Source of the DNA: Sistotremastrum niveocremeum HHB9708
Taxonomy: Eukaryota; Basidiomycota; Agaricomycetes; Sistotremastrales; Sistotremastraceae
DNA: 64,000 bases
Assembly: GCA_001630475.1 (NCBI GenBank)
Contig: KV419398.1
Span: forward strand, 223,825 to 287,824
Direction: 5' to 3'
Shown: positions 46,480-57,809 of the stretch, in pieces
Numbering within the stretch: the first letter of the stretch is position 1
How the letters are laid out: every line of letters starts with the position of its first letter
Notes under the pieces: generated by a model
Told to the model about the DNA's origin: nothing
Seen by the model: the letters and a program-made list of their open reading frames with translations, nothing else
The model's database searches: none
Program-made: the position numbers and the translations under genes

Positions 46480-47439
46480 TTACTCGTTGACGACCTTTCC
46501 GAGAAGGGCTCTGTTCCAGAGGTTCACTACCGTGATCTTTTCATCTGCTTTCTGATCAGCGTGGGCTTTCTATAATCCTGCGTTAGATCTGAAACTCGAA
46601 CTCGGAACGTAGGACGAACCAAAGCGGCCCTGAGATTGTTCTGCAGGATTTGTTCTCCTTGTGCTCTCGTTCCTGCCGGAGGCGGGGCAGGGAAGGTTGC
46701 AGCCAAAGCTGTAGCGTGGTTGACGATAGTTGCAATTTCGGCATCACACTGTCCGGCGACCTTGCGCGAAGCCGAAGCAACTTCAGCGGTTCTGAGATAA
46801 GACTCCATCGCGATGAAGAACTGGTTCTCGCTACTCTTGATGACCTGGTTGCCAATCGCAAGCTGAACATAGCTTGCTTTCTATTCAAGATGTTAGGCTC
46901 TGGGGCTCAGGATTCCTACTGGATGGCTTACAGCTCTGTTAACATCCGAAGCCAAGAAGAACAGGTTTTCCGAATCGTTGATGATATCTGCCAGAGGCTG
47001 AAGAACGACGTTGCGATGCTGGTCGAGCGCGTTGAGGGCAGATATGATACCGCAGACCTCGGATTGCTGCATGGCCTTTGCGAGCACTTGCAACTCGACA
47101 ACATGATCTTCAAGCTCACGTTTAGTATCACTGCCACCTGCGTCTCATAGGATTCTCACCGCATGCAGATCCTGCTGGCGCCGCTACTGCATTCGCTGCG
47201 ACTGCTTCTTTCGTAACTTGGATTCTGGTACCCGTTCCACTCAGTTTGAAATTGACGACCGAATGTTTGGTGAGACAATCATCCGCGGTGGCTGTGCGGA
47301 GATTGATACCGCAAACGATGCTCCTCTTATGGAGAGATCGTGCAGTCGAGTTGGAATACGAGACCGGGGCGGGATGAGCCTCAGCGGTCCAAGAAACCAA
47401 AGAGAAAAGAGAAGCAACGACAATGGGCGACCAGCGCAT
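46480..47439 (-). CDS. Secreted Kex2-processed four-Cys protein, copy 4
   Basis: Exons 47439-47160, 47107-46932, 46880-46620 and 46569-46480, 268 residues. Signal peptide MRWSPIVVASLFSLVSWTAE, propeptide HPAPVSYSNSTARSLH ending KR, then SIVCGINLRTATADDCLTKH. Exon 2 begins DHVVELQVLAKAMQQ, the Asp codon again split after its first base; the four cysteines are VCGI, DDCL, ACG and VCG. A Pro-containing FPAPPPAGT linker and the NLWNRALL end are kept. It lies about 20 kb from the other copies on the opposite strand. Unknown function; predicted to be exported and trimmed by a Kex2-type protease. Confidence 0.9.
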
Positions 47440-47493
47440 GATGAAAGCAGAAGTAAAGATGAGAAGTGAAGTGAAAGAGAGGGTGTGTTGAGA

Positions 47494-47542
47494 CTAGCCG
47501 GCTAGATGCTGAAGTTCGGTGTGTACTCTTGACAGTTTTATA
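47494..47542 (-). promoter_or_regulatory. Core promoter, secreted-family copy 4
   Basis: On the minus strand TATAAAA starts at 47542 and the perfect palindrome CTAGCCGGCTAG starts at 47505, again 37 bp apart. CATCTAGC overlaps the left half, as in copies 2 and 3. Confidence 0.7.
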
Positions 47543-49231
47543 CTCCTCATCACAGACCATGCTGACGGAAGCAAATTCCGTGCAGACCGTCGGAGCGCTT
47601 GTCTTTGATGAGGGTCGTCGTAATTTGTGACCTTGCAAGCCATCAGCGCCTGTTACCTGGCAGCTTCGTAAGTCCCAGTTGAACACTCAACTGCGGGCCA
47701 TGGCAGATCCGCGAATTGGAATTCTTCTAATCAATTCTTGATCCAGGCACGCGCTTAGAAATTCCTAAACAGGAACTTTCTCACGAATTCGTTCCGACGT
47801 CTCATCACTAAAACCGTGTTTCGCCTTGGCAATCGAGGAGGCTGTGATCGTTCAACCAACGAAACCGGCCATGAACAACCGTGGGCATCATTTATCTCTG
47901 ATTCATTGTCACCTAGCATGCTGTGGCACGGAACCAGACGCAGAACCAGTATTTCCGGATCAGTTACCCTGCGCACCGATCGCTTGCCAGGCCCTCAAGT
48001 CCTCAACGCCCGTCTCTATGTATTCCATAACACTCGGACGCACCGACCATCCCAGCCAGTTTCGTCTCGCAAGTCGAACGAGTTGCAACCGCCCAACATA
48101 TCTCGGCGATGATCTCGGGCTTTAGATTCGCTTATGTAATCCTAGTTCTGATCAGCCATCGGTAATCATGAAGGTCGTGAATTCGAAGGACAGTGGGTAC
48201 ATCTCAATGCGATTCTTCTTTGATCGGTCCATCGACACAACTACCAATCGCAGCCCGTCGCAAGCCACGATCATTCGAGACTGACGGGCTGGTTCGGAGT
48301 CCAATTGGCTGACTATTCTTTCTCACCAAAGCAATAATCCTGGGGCCCGAAGTCTATACTCATGCGGGGATTTTGCCAATATATTATTCGGTATTGCTTT
48401 CACTGATTGTTGACGATTGCCAGTTTCCAGGTTTAGCGGGTGGAACTCTTTCTACCCCTCGCATCGCGAAGCTCTCATACTGAGTTGGAGATCTTTCGAG
48501 ATGCAGGACACTCGTACTCTGTGTCTTATTTTGTATTGAGACTCGTCTGTTAACTTACGCTGCAAGGTGACTCGGGATGAAGGAGCAACTTTTCTCCTTC
48601 AAGTCTCTTCCTGATTTCCGTATTCGGTGACGCGATTGTTCGGATTTGGAAGCTCAGCCGACAGCAAACCCGACTCACTCCACTTGCCTAGAGCAACTGA
48701 ATGATAGGGAGATCAGGGCTCCTCAGGAAACAGAACCCGTCGCTGTCGGTGGCCACAGGCAAAAGGGGTGGTAGAGTGGTTCTGAAGCCTTGGGGAAACT
48801 CAGCACGAGAAAACCAGACCGCACCAGTCTTAATTTTGAACAAACCGCGGGCAAAAATTAATATCGAAAAAAGACACCATTGATACTTCTCTGGGAAGTC
48901 TTGAAATTTCTCAAAACAAACGACGAAAAAATTCCGGAATTTCGAAGTGAGCCCGAGCTAATATTCCAGCCAATAATAAATCAGAGCTCAGGCTGACCTA
49001 GTGAGGAAGTTTTGAAGATCATACTTGGGAAATGTCGTTGACAATGTGACCCTTACTCCCGAGAAGGGAGTTGAGATTCCGACGTCGCTCGAGGTCCCGA
49101 TACCCTCTAGGCCAGCCGGCGGAGGTAACTTCTGCGCATTCACACGTTGAGCTCCTGCATATATAGACACACGAGCGCAAAGCCTTGACGTTTCCATACA
49201 CTTTTCCCCTCCGACTCATATTGTCGAGAAA
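47543..49231. other. Intergenic, 1.7 kb
   Basis: Divergent upstream regions of secreted-family copy 4 and GFA copy 2. Open frames of up to 100 codons show no motif. Confidence 0.4.
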
Positions 49232-49746
49232 ATGCCGATAGAAGGAACCTGTCTTTGTGAACAGATCCGCGTCACATTAGACGTTGAAAAGCTCCCTGAT
49301 TCCTTTTCGTGTTTTTGTGTCAACTGTAAGAAAGCGGGAAGTGGAAGTACGTCGCAGATTTGCTTCCCTCACCGAAGCCAGACCCTGACTGCCAGTATCC
49401 TAGCCATGAGTATTGTCGTGCCAACACCTAGGGAAAGGGTCAAAGTAGAAGGCAAACCCAGTGTCTATAAAGACAAAGAGACTATGTCTGGCATCCCGAT
49501 GGATCGACTGTTCTGTGGAAATTGTGGAAGGTGGGCAACTCTTAATTGACAGAACGACGATGACTTATGTTTATCCTTTCTAGTCCTATATTAACTAGCA
49601 GCACGATTGATCCCGCGAATCATTATGTTAAAGCTACGCTCTTCGGGAATCCTATTCCTCAGCCAACCAAGATCACATTCCAACATACCAAGGAGCCATG
49701 GCTTCAACACGAGTTGTACAGCACTCCGGTGCATACACGTCTCTGA
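49232..49746 (+). CDS. GFA/CENP-V-family zinc protein, copy 2
   Basis: Exons 49232-49346, 49404-49530 and 49584-49746 (115, 127 and 163 bp; 134 residues). It begins MPIEGTCLCEQIRVTLDVEK, with CFCVNCKKAGSG and MDRLFCGNCGSP as the further zinc-ligand motifs, then DPANHYVKATLFGNPIPQPT and a polar tail ending VHTRL. Exon lengths and intron phases are identical to the copy at 29253-29777, proof of common descent. The fold is Mss4-like with structural or catalytic zinc. The named activity (glutathione adducts of formaldehyde) is shown only for a few bacterial members; here the substrate is unknown. Tail to tail with an F-box pseudogene. Confidence 0.87.
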
Positions 49747-49950
49747 TACCGTAGGAATACTGTCGCTGTAGATCACGGCGGATGAGCTTAGCCCGAAGAA
49801 ATTGAAGTGATACTCTGCTTCCGATTTATATGTAGCGATATGTGTTGTGCTTTGTCGTGCACTGTTGAACCTCACCAAACCCCTGCCGCGTAGCCCACCG
49901 AGGCGAAGTTCAACAGGATCACAATAAATCAAACCGGCCGGCCAAAGGCT

Positions 49951-50922
49951 CTATTCGAAGCTATAAACAAGAATGATTAGTGTCGGCATAACATTGTGTT
50001 TGCTCCGGAGAAACGCACTCGGACTTACTTTGTATTTGTTGATCCCGAGGTGGTCATCTCTGCTGGCTTTTATGGAACTACTAGGTTCAGAAACAGACAT
50101 GAGGTCCATACAATAAAGCGTGAGCGTTCTCAGGCGAGGGAGCCGAAATCCCCCGTCTGCGCGTGGAGTCTTCAGAAACTGAAGTAGCTCTTGATTCTCA
50201 CCGATTATGGCATCTGATCCCACCGCTATGGATAATGTCAAAAGATAAGTCCATTGAGCCAATAAAGTCGCTGTGACAGAAAGCAGCGAAAGAACGAAGT
50301 GGAATATTGCATGTCTGACTGAAGGGCGTTCGCCCGATATAGGAGCTGACGATCGAATTCGTAGCTGCTGCTGTGTATGTTCTGTCGAAAAAACACCGTA
50401 ATATCCCGCGCGTTCAACCTGAAGCCGAGATAGCACAGGAAGCTCAAATCGATCCCAGAACTGGAATGCAAAGTTCCCATCCACACGAAAGAGAGCCGTT
50501 CGAAGCAAGGAAAGGGACTGTTTTCCCTGTGTGTGATCATCGGCCTGTCCAGGCCTGTCCGTCTCTTATATTCCAACGTTGATGGATATAACGCTGTTCT
50601 TCGATTTCCGCAGAGCAATCTTAAACATCGGAAGATATTCCATATAGCTGATGGACAGATTGGTCCAGAACCTGCTATCAGCCTCCAATCATGCGTTTTA
50701 CTGTCTGCATACCAAACGCATCATTTTGAAAGTATAGTGTGCGTATGGCATGAATTCCGCAGGCACACGTTCAGAATCAATGTTTATCGTGGATTTCGGG
50801 TTGTATGCCCAACCTACATCTGAAGAAAATCTGCCAGTCGTCGAAATCGCAAGCTCGTTTATCGCTTCATCAATGGCTTCTTGGGCTATGCCACAGATGA
50901 GCTCGGGAGGAGGGTATTTCAT
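49951..50922 (-). pseudogene. F-box protein pseudogene
   Basis: The ATG at 50922 opens MKYPPPELICGIAQEAID, and PYAHYTFKMMRLVCR aligns to PYAQEGFKAMRLVCR of the F-box gene at 27229. The same frame then continues to DSRFWTNLSISYMEYLPMFK (compare DPRFWSNLSLIDRHDLPIFR), but two stop codons lie between the MRLVCR and DSRFW blocks, near 50690-50700, with no room for an intron. Downstream open pieces to about 49951 keep some leucine-rich character (RLPRLRTLTLYCMDL). A dead or dying paralog, in the same convergent arrangement with a GFA gene. Confidence 0.65.
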
Positions 50923-51733
50923 CTGGAACGCTCCTATTTATTCAGTATACTCATTTCAGGGAAACGAGAAGTGCGATCTACTTAACAGGAAGTGATCAGC
51001 GAATGCTTTGCTCTAAGATGTGTTCGCTGCGCATAGGCCGGAGGGCAGTAGGATTCAAACTCCGCTCACTAACGCGCCAACTGCCTGCTACCAACCGCGG
51101 CATGCAGTCATTTGAATTTTCCTTCGTGTTTCTCGCGTCAACATCGTCTTTCATATATCCCATACTACATGCCCCCAAGATGCTGCGCAACTCCATCTCA
51201 AACTTGTGAATCTCCCCGAGATCTTTCACGATTTTTTTTCTTCGACTCGCCGAGGACTTGTTGAGAACACAATCATTGGCCATGCACGTTACAGCTGTAT
51301 ATTGGCAGCTAAATCTGGTTTCGTGGCCTTCAAAAGCTAGAACTATATCTTAATTTCTGATAACTGGATATCGGAAAGGATATATATTCAGAACGCGCGC
51401 TCGCTTGATAGACAGGGGTGCTGGAGAGTAGCCTCCTGATCACGACTAAGCGACCCGTAAGGCGTTCCACACCCGTAAGTTCGATCTATTATTGCCTCTT
51501 TTCAAACAACAAAACCCTGATGCAAGACTAGACTATTGCCTGGACTGCGTTCATCTAGCGGAAAGTCGGCTCGATGCTTCCGAGGTACTCCATTCCTCCT
51601 GCTATCCATAGGTCACTCCTGACCTCATTCATAGGCATATTCTCACTCGGCTAGTATTCCAACTGCTATAAACCTATGGTTATCATCTCGCGGATCTCAT
51701 TCGCCCTTGTCTACCCACTCGCCCTCTGCTAGG
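50923..51733. other. Intergenic, 811 bp
   Basis: No clear gene. A stretch at 51030-51075 looked slightly tRNA-like but was not accepted. Confidence 0.4.
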
Positions 51734-53365
51734 ATGATCACTTGGCTGACAGGAAGCACCGCCGACAGTAACAAAGATGGACGACAACAAGCATCTCTAC
51801 GTCTATTCGGAGGCTTGAGCAAATGGACCGAAGCATTCAGCAAGGATTCTAAGCCTGCCGCGACGCTCTCTTCGTTTTGGAATCGTTCGGACGAAGTCTA
51901 TGAGTTAGAGCGAAGAGCCATCTTCAGCAAAGTTTGGCTCCTCGTTTGTCATAGAATCAGGCTGCCAAATACTGGGGATTATGTCAGCTTCGAGATCGCT
52001 GGCTTCCCATTTTTCTTGGTCAAAGATCGCGAGGGCAAGATTGTAAGTCACTCATGTTAGAAATCGCATTGCGTTCTGTTGCTGAACGACTCATCTACAG
52101 AATGCTTTTCACAACGTCTGTCGTCATCGCGCCTTCCCCATAGTCACAAAAGAGTCGGGAAATGTGCCTATTTTAGGTTCCCGCATACCTATTCCGCTGT
52201 CGACAGCCAGACTGACAAGATTACGTAACAGGCTGTCGCTACCATGGGTGGAGCTACTCCCACAAGGGCAACCTTATCAAAGCCCCAAAATTCGACGAGG
52301 TCCCTAATTTCGACAAAAAGACCCAGTCCCTGTTTCCTATACATGTACACGTAAACGAACACGGTTTTGTCTTTGTCAACTTCGATTCAAGCCCGGATCC
52401 TGTTTCGTATGAGGAACATTTCAAGGGGATCGAAACGGTGGGCTGTCTGTTGTAGTTTTGATGGTCGGATCATTGATTGGGGATTACTAGCAATGGGTGT
52501 CATTCGATGAAACACAATTCAGGTATTTGTGGTCCTGGACTTTGGATGGGGACTTCCATTGGGTCAGAACACTCCATTTTCTGTTTTGTTCTCAAGCTCA
52601 ACGTTTGATCTTACAGTCGACATTTATGGACGGATATCAAGAATGTTATCAGTCAGTGTACCACGCTGTTGTCGAAGTGCTCCGTCCGTTAATGCCTTGT
52701 GCAGCTGTCGCGTTGCTCATCCGGGGTTTGCCGAAACCCTCGAATTAGAGACGTACACCGTATCGCCCGGCTCGAACTTCGCAGCCCATCAGGTAAAATC
52801 AAAAGAAGGCGTCAACCTAAGTACACAATCCACATCCGAAGATTTCAGTGCGGGGAAGCCGGGAAAAGATATCACGCCTAGTTTCACCTTCGTATTCCCG
52901 ATAGGTGGTATCACTGTGGGTCCACACATTTATTCATTATAGAACTTGACTGAAAGGAGACTTATGTAGATCACTTCCGGGATATTCTATAATATCCGTT
53001 GTGTACCTGTTGGCGCTCATAAGACTCGTCTTGAATTCGATATCTATGGGCATAAGGATGTGCCCGAAGCTGATATTCGAGAGGCTTACAAGTTGTTTGA
53101 GCAGGTGCAGCGCGAAGATTGGGACTTGTGAGTGAACATCCCGCCTTGTTTATCGCGCTTATCGATCTTGTGATTGATATGCTTTGACAGATGTACAAAA
53201 ACTCAGAAAAACTTGAATGTTGGTATCTACGATCGCGGTTTCTTGCATCCTCAACGCGAGAGCGGCGTGCTCTTTTATCAAGCCTTGATCCGTGATATGG
53301 CCACGCGTCATTTCGAACAGGAGGCTGAACAAGGCGAGAAGATCTTCCCTGCACATCCTCGGTAA
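51734..53365 (+). CDS. Rieske-type ring-hydroxylating/choline monooxygenase-like oxygenase
   Basis: The first ATG in frame is at 51734 (MITWLTGSTADSNKDG). The Rieske [2Fe-2S] site is CRHRAFPI followed, across a 3' intron with a split glycine codon, by CRYHGWSYSHKGNL (two Cys, two His). The catalytic domain has GDFHW, then STFMDGYQECYHCRVAHPGFAETLE after splicing, with the two His ligands of the mononuclear iron in the YHCRVAHPG block. The C-terminal part has FNIRC-like ITSGIFYNIRCVPVGAHKTR and ends EKIFPAHPR at 53365; a further short exon is possible since GGTAAG follows. Likely a soluble monooxygenase or demethylase needing a reductase partner, not seen nearby. About six introns. Confidence 0.83.
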
Positions 53366-53903
53366 GCTGTGTCCCAACCCTACTACTTTAATTTTTATCT
53401 AAGCGATTTCTTTCCAAGCGGAACGCAAGGAGGGTGCACTAGGGATGCGGACCCTGTCTGTAAAGAACTGCATGCGAAGCTTGATTGGTGACGTGCTCGT
53501 GGGAAGGGAAGATTAACGCCTTTAGCACCCGAACGAGATAGCGATCTTTCGGCGATTGTGAGCTGATGAGCCAGACTTTTCACTTGCTGTAGCTAGAAAT
53601 AGTTAGAAATCAGATTCAAAGATATAAGTGGGCGTGTTTCCGTATCGCCGGGAGCAGAGCTGGCAAGAACAATGCACTGATTGCGCGGATCCGAAAAATC
53701 CGCGCGTCTGACTACAAAACATTGACTCGGGAGACACCGCAGGATCTTGCTTTGTCGCAGACCACGATGTCATGCGATCTCGCCTTTGACTGATGCTTGC
53801 ACTCTGAACATATCTACCTCGTCTTGCACATAGTCTCTGTATATTCTTGATTTCCCCTGATCTCCTGAACAAATTACTCCTTTCTATTATCTAGCCTTAC
53901 ATT
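53366..53903. other. Intergenic, 538 bp
   Basis: 3' flank of the Rieske gene and promoter of Argonaute; nothing further seen. Confidence 0.45.
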
Positions 53904-56900
53904 ATGGGCGGCAGAGGTGCTCCGCGAGGCGGAAGTGGTGAACGAGGTGGTGGTCGAGTAAGTCCATTCAATCTCTTCCACTATCTTCTGGATTATGTTT
54001 GCTTAATGATTAACAGGGCGGCGGACGTGGCGATGGAGGAGGGTACCGTGGTGGCGGTGATCGTGGCGGATATGCTCCTCGTGGACGTGGTGGCGATGGA
54101 CGCGGACGAGGAGGTGAATACCGTGGACGTGGTGGCGACGACCGTGGAAGAGGTGGTGGTCGTGGAGGAGATCGTGGAGGCTTTCGAGGTCGAGCGAGAG
54201 GAGGCATTTTCATGGAGAACGTCCCTGCTCGTGTCGATGCTCGACTCAAGGTCGACGAGATGAACGCACTCATCACTGGATTCAAGACCATGGTCGTCTC
54301 CGATACCAAGCTCCCCACTCGTCCTGACTGGGGCACTTCCGGTCGACCAGTCACTTTCCGTGCCAACTTCTTCCCTCTCCAAATCACTGCGAAGACCGAG
54401 TTCCATGAATACGATGTTCAGATCGAACCCAAAAGCGAAGTCAAGAGGGTTCGCAAACGTATCTTCCAGCTTCTCGAAGAAAACAGGGCTTTCGCCAATT
54501 ACGTGCCATACGTCGCCCATGACTATAGTGCCAAAATCATCGCTGCCCGAAGGCTTTTCAAGGAAGACTCAGTCTCTTTCAAGTTCCCGTATTACGATGA
54601 AGATGAAGATGGGCCAAGTCCGAAAGCCAAGGAGTTCAAAGTTACTTTAAATTATTTGCATGCCCTCGACCCGACCAGCTTGAAAGAGTTCGTCCACCAC
54701 TCGACACATTTTATTATATTTCATTATGCTCACTTTCTTCATTCAGATACCTCGAAGGAAATCCTCAATATCGCCACTTCGATTCAGCCCCGATCTTCGC
54801 TGCTTTGAACATCATCGTAGCCAAGGAGCCATCGCGCGGTGGTATTGTCGTTGGCAGACAACGCAATAAATTCTTCTTCGACTTCGACACACACCCTCTC
54901 GGACAGGGTCTCCGTGCGCTCAAAGGTTTCTATTCATCCGTCAGACCCACCTGGAAGCAACTCATGGTGAACGTCAACGTCGCCACGACTGCTTTCTATG
55001 AGCCCGGAAACCTGGCTGACGCCATGTTTGCCGCTGACTCATCGCTGAATGGTGCCCGTCTCACCGCGTTCTGTAAAGGCGTCCGTGTCTCCACTAGCCA
55101 TCTTGGATATACGGCTAAGAAGACCATCTACCGTATTGCCTCCAAACCGGCGAGATCGCAGAGATTTGACGTCGAGAACATGGGTAATGTCTCAGTTGAA
55201 GATTATTTCTATAAGAGTATACAAGTTCTTTTCCGCTACGATTTCGTGTGTTGACTTGTTTTCTATAGAGTACAGGATCAGGCTGGAGTACCCTACCGAG
55301 ATTCCCCTTGTGGATCTTGGTAACAAGGACCGTTCCAACTTCGTGCCAGCTGAACTGTGCACGATCTTGCCCGGACAGGTTTTCCGCGGCAAGCTTTCGG
55401 ATGGTAAGCAGGCTCCAGATCTGCATAATTTTCATTCTCATATCCGCTCAGATCAAACCTCGAATATGATCACCTTTGCTTGTCAATTCCCGAATGTCAA
55501 CGGCGAGACCATCATCAATCACGGCCTGCCCAATCTCGGTCTGCAGACCTCGCCTGTCCTGCAAGCCTTCGGAGTGTCCATCTCCTCCCAGATGACCGTC
55601 GTTCCCGGTCGTATCCTCAACGCCCCTGCAGTCAAGTACGCGAACAGCGTAGCGCGCGTCAACAATGCAAGTTGGAATCTTCGAGACACGAAGTTCGCCG
55701 TACCGGTATCTCTTTCAAGATGGGTAATGCTGTCTATTGTAGACGGGAGCAGGGTACGTCTCCTTACGCGATCTTTCCGGTGTTGATCCTGACTAATCTT
55801 TCTCGTCTACAGTTCGACTTCGAGAATCTGACTGACTTGAAACCAATCATCGATTCTTGGTCCGCCACTTGTACTGGTGCAGGCATCAAACTGACAGAAC
55901 CTGCCCACCCCGTTTTCGTTCGGATACCGGACAAGAGAGCCGACCCTACCCGCATGAAGGGGTTACAGACCATCACGGAGAGATTGAAAGTCTTTAACCC
56001 GCGGCCGACGATTATCATGGTGATCTTGCCGAGCACTGATAAGGATATCTATAATGGGATTAAGAAGCTGGGAGATACTATTGCGGATATTCCGACTGTT
56101 TGTGTACAAGCTCAGAAATTGAGGAAGGATAACGGTATTGTGCGTATTTGCTTCATCTACATGATATGATCATCCGCTGACCTTTGATGCAGTTGCAATA
56201 TTTCGCGAATGTGAGATATCGCTACGATATGAGGTTTATCTACTCATCGTTTCCGATATCTAGGTTGCTCTGAAGTTCAATATGAAGCTTGGCGGTATCA
56301 ATCATAGGATCGAGGGAGAATCTGTGAACTGGCTGAAACTCAAACCCACCATGTTCGTTGGTATGGATGTCACTCACCCGTCTCCGGGCAGTGTGAAGGG
56401 CACGCCATCTATCGCCGCCATCGTCGCTTCGGTTGATTCTCTGTATACCCACTATCCTGCGAGTTTGAGACTTCAAGAATCCAAGACCGAAGTGCGTCCA
56501 ATTCGTTCCCGGTTCGTTTCGCACCTAACTGGGTTTGCTTAGATGATCTCCGATCTGGCCGATATGATGGTGGAAAGGCTTACGGTCTTCGTGAATAAGA
56601 ACAAGGGTGTCTTGCCTCAGCGCATCGTTGTCTTCAGAGATGGTGTATCTGAAGTTCGTCTGTTTTCCCTTTCCAGCATCGCCAACTGCTCACGATCTTC
56701 CCTCATAGGGTCAATTCGCCCAAGTTGTCGATCTTGAATATCCCGCTCTCCGCGCCGCTGCTAAGAAGATATCGAAGGATGGCAAATACGACCCCAAGAT
56801 CACTATCATCATCTGTGGCAAACGGCATCACACTCGGTTTTATCCTACGGATTCTCAGAGCGGAGATGATAATGGTAACCCTCGACCTGGCGCTGTTGTG

Positions 56901-57379
56901 GATCGCGGTGTCACCGCTATCTATGAATGGGACTTCTATCTTCAAGCTCATTCTGGATTGCAAGGTATGTCTTCGTCGCGAATGGTTGCTCGCATCAGCT
57001 AATGTCGCCCTTAGGTACCGCTCGTCCTACGCATTACACTGTCGTACGTATACCCTTCCTTCTACACGACAATTAGCTAATCTTGCTATCTTTCCAGGTG
57101 GTCAACGAGAACGACATCAACTCTGATCTCCTCCAGAAGCTTACTCACGATCTCTCCTACAACTATGCGCGCGCTACCAAGGCCGTCTCTCTAGTCCCAC
57201 CCGCATACTACGCCGATCTTGCCTGCGAACGCGCTCGTTGCTACCTGTCCGAGCTGTTGAACAGTAACGAAAACATCACTACGTCCAGCAACGAAGCGGA
57301 AGTTTATTCAAAGGCAAAGATATTGTGGGGCAAGGGTCCGACGGGCGGTGCTATTGGAGGCTCAATGTTCTACATTTGA
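53904..57379 (+). CDS. Argonaute (RNA-silencing effector)
   Basis: The ATG at 53904 opens an RGG-rich tail (MGGRGAPRGGSGERGGGR, intron, then many GGRG repeats). Later blocks are FRANFFPLQITAKTEFHEYD (N domain), RHFDSAPIFAALNI and SVRPTWKQLMVNVNV (linker 1), VSTSHLGYTAKKTIYRI and VEDYFYK before EYRIRLEYP (PAZ), a MID region (NPRPTIIMVILP-like) and PIWI. The PIWI domain shows MFVGMDVTHPSPGS (first Asp), the glutamate finger near RLQESKTE, FRDGVSE (second Asp) and GTARPTHYTVVNENDI (His), so slicing activity is plausible. It ends GGSMFYI at 57379. It would load small RNAs in the cytoplasm or nucleus and could act against transposons such as those at 6-17 kb. About ten introns. Confidence 0.93.
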
Positions 57380-57809
57380 TTCGACCATTTCTATTTCTGT
57401 ACTTTACTGATCTGTTCTGATCTGTTCGATCTCGCCTTGTTGTACATACTCACACTGTATTGATATTTCTTGTACGCGAGACTCACGGTATCTAGTTCTC
57501 ATTTGACTGTGTTCCTGCTACTGTTACGAATGCACTAGGGCTTGTCGAACATTGGCGTGCCCAGAAACTCATGGATACAGATTGCAGTTTATTACCGTCG
57601 GTGTCACGGTGTCAACGTACGGACAAACGAAGAGCCCCGACGCGCAAGCTGATGGACAGACAAATGATATAAATGATAAGCCGAGCCATGGATGATGGAT
57701 GTTATACAGTGCTGAAGATACAACCGTGATCAATAACAAAGTGACATGCGAAGATAGCTCGAAAAATGCGGTATAAATATTAAATATCCATAAGCAAAGC
57801 TGAGGTGCA
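57380..57809. other. Intergenic, 430 bp
   Basis: Convergent 3' flanks of Argonaute and the kinase. Confidence 0.5.

Noticed and set aside
51030-51075. tRNA-like stretch on the minus strand with a GTTTGAATCC-like B box
   Set aside because: No convincing A box, acceptor stem or cloverleaf could be drawn.
53993-54520. Antisense open frames over the Argonaute N-terminus
   Set aside because: Ser/Thr- or Pro/Arg-rich shadows of the RGG repeats.
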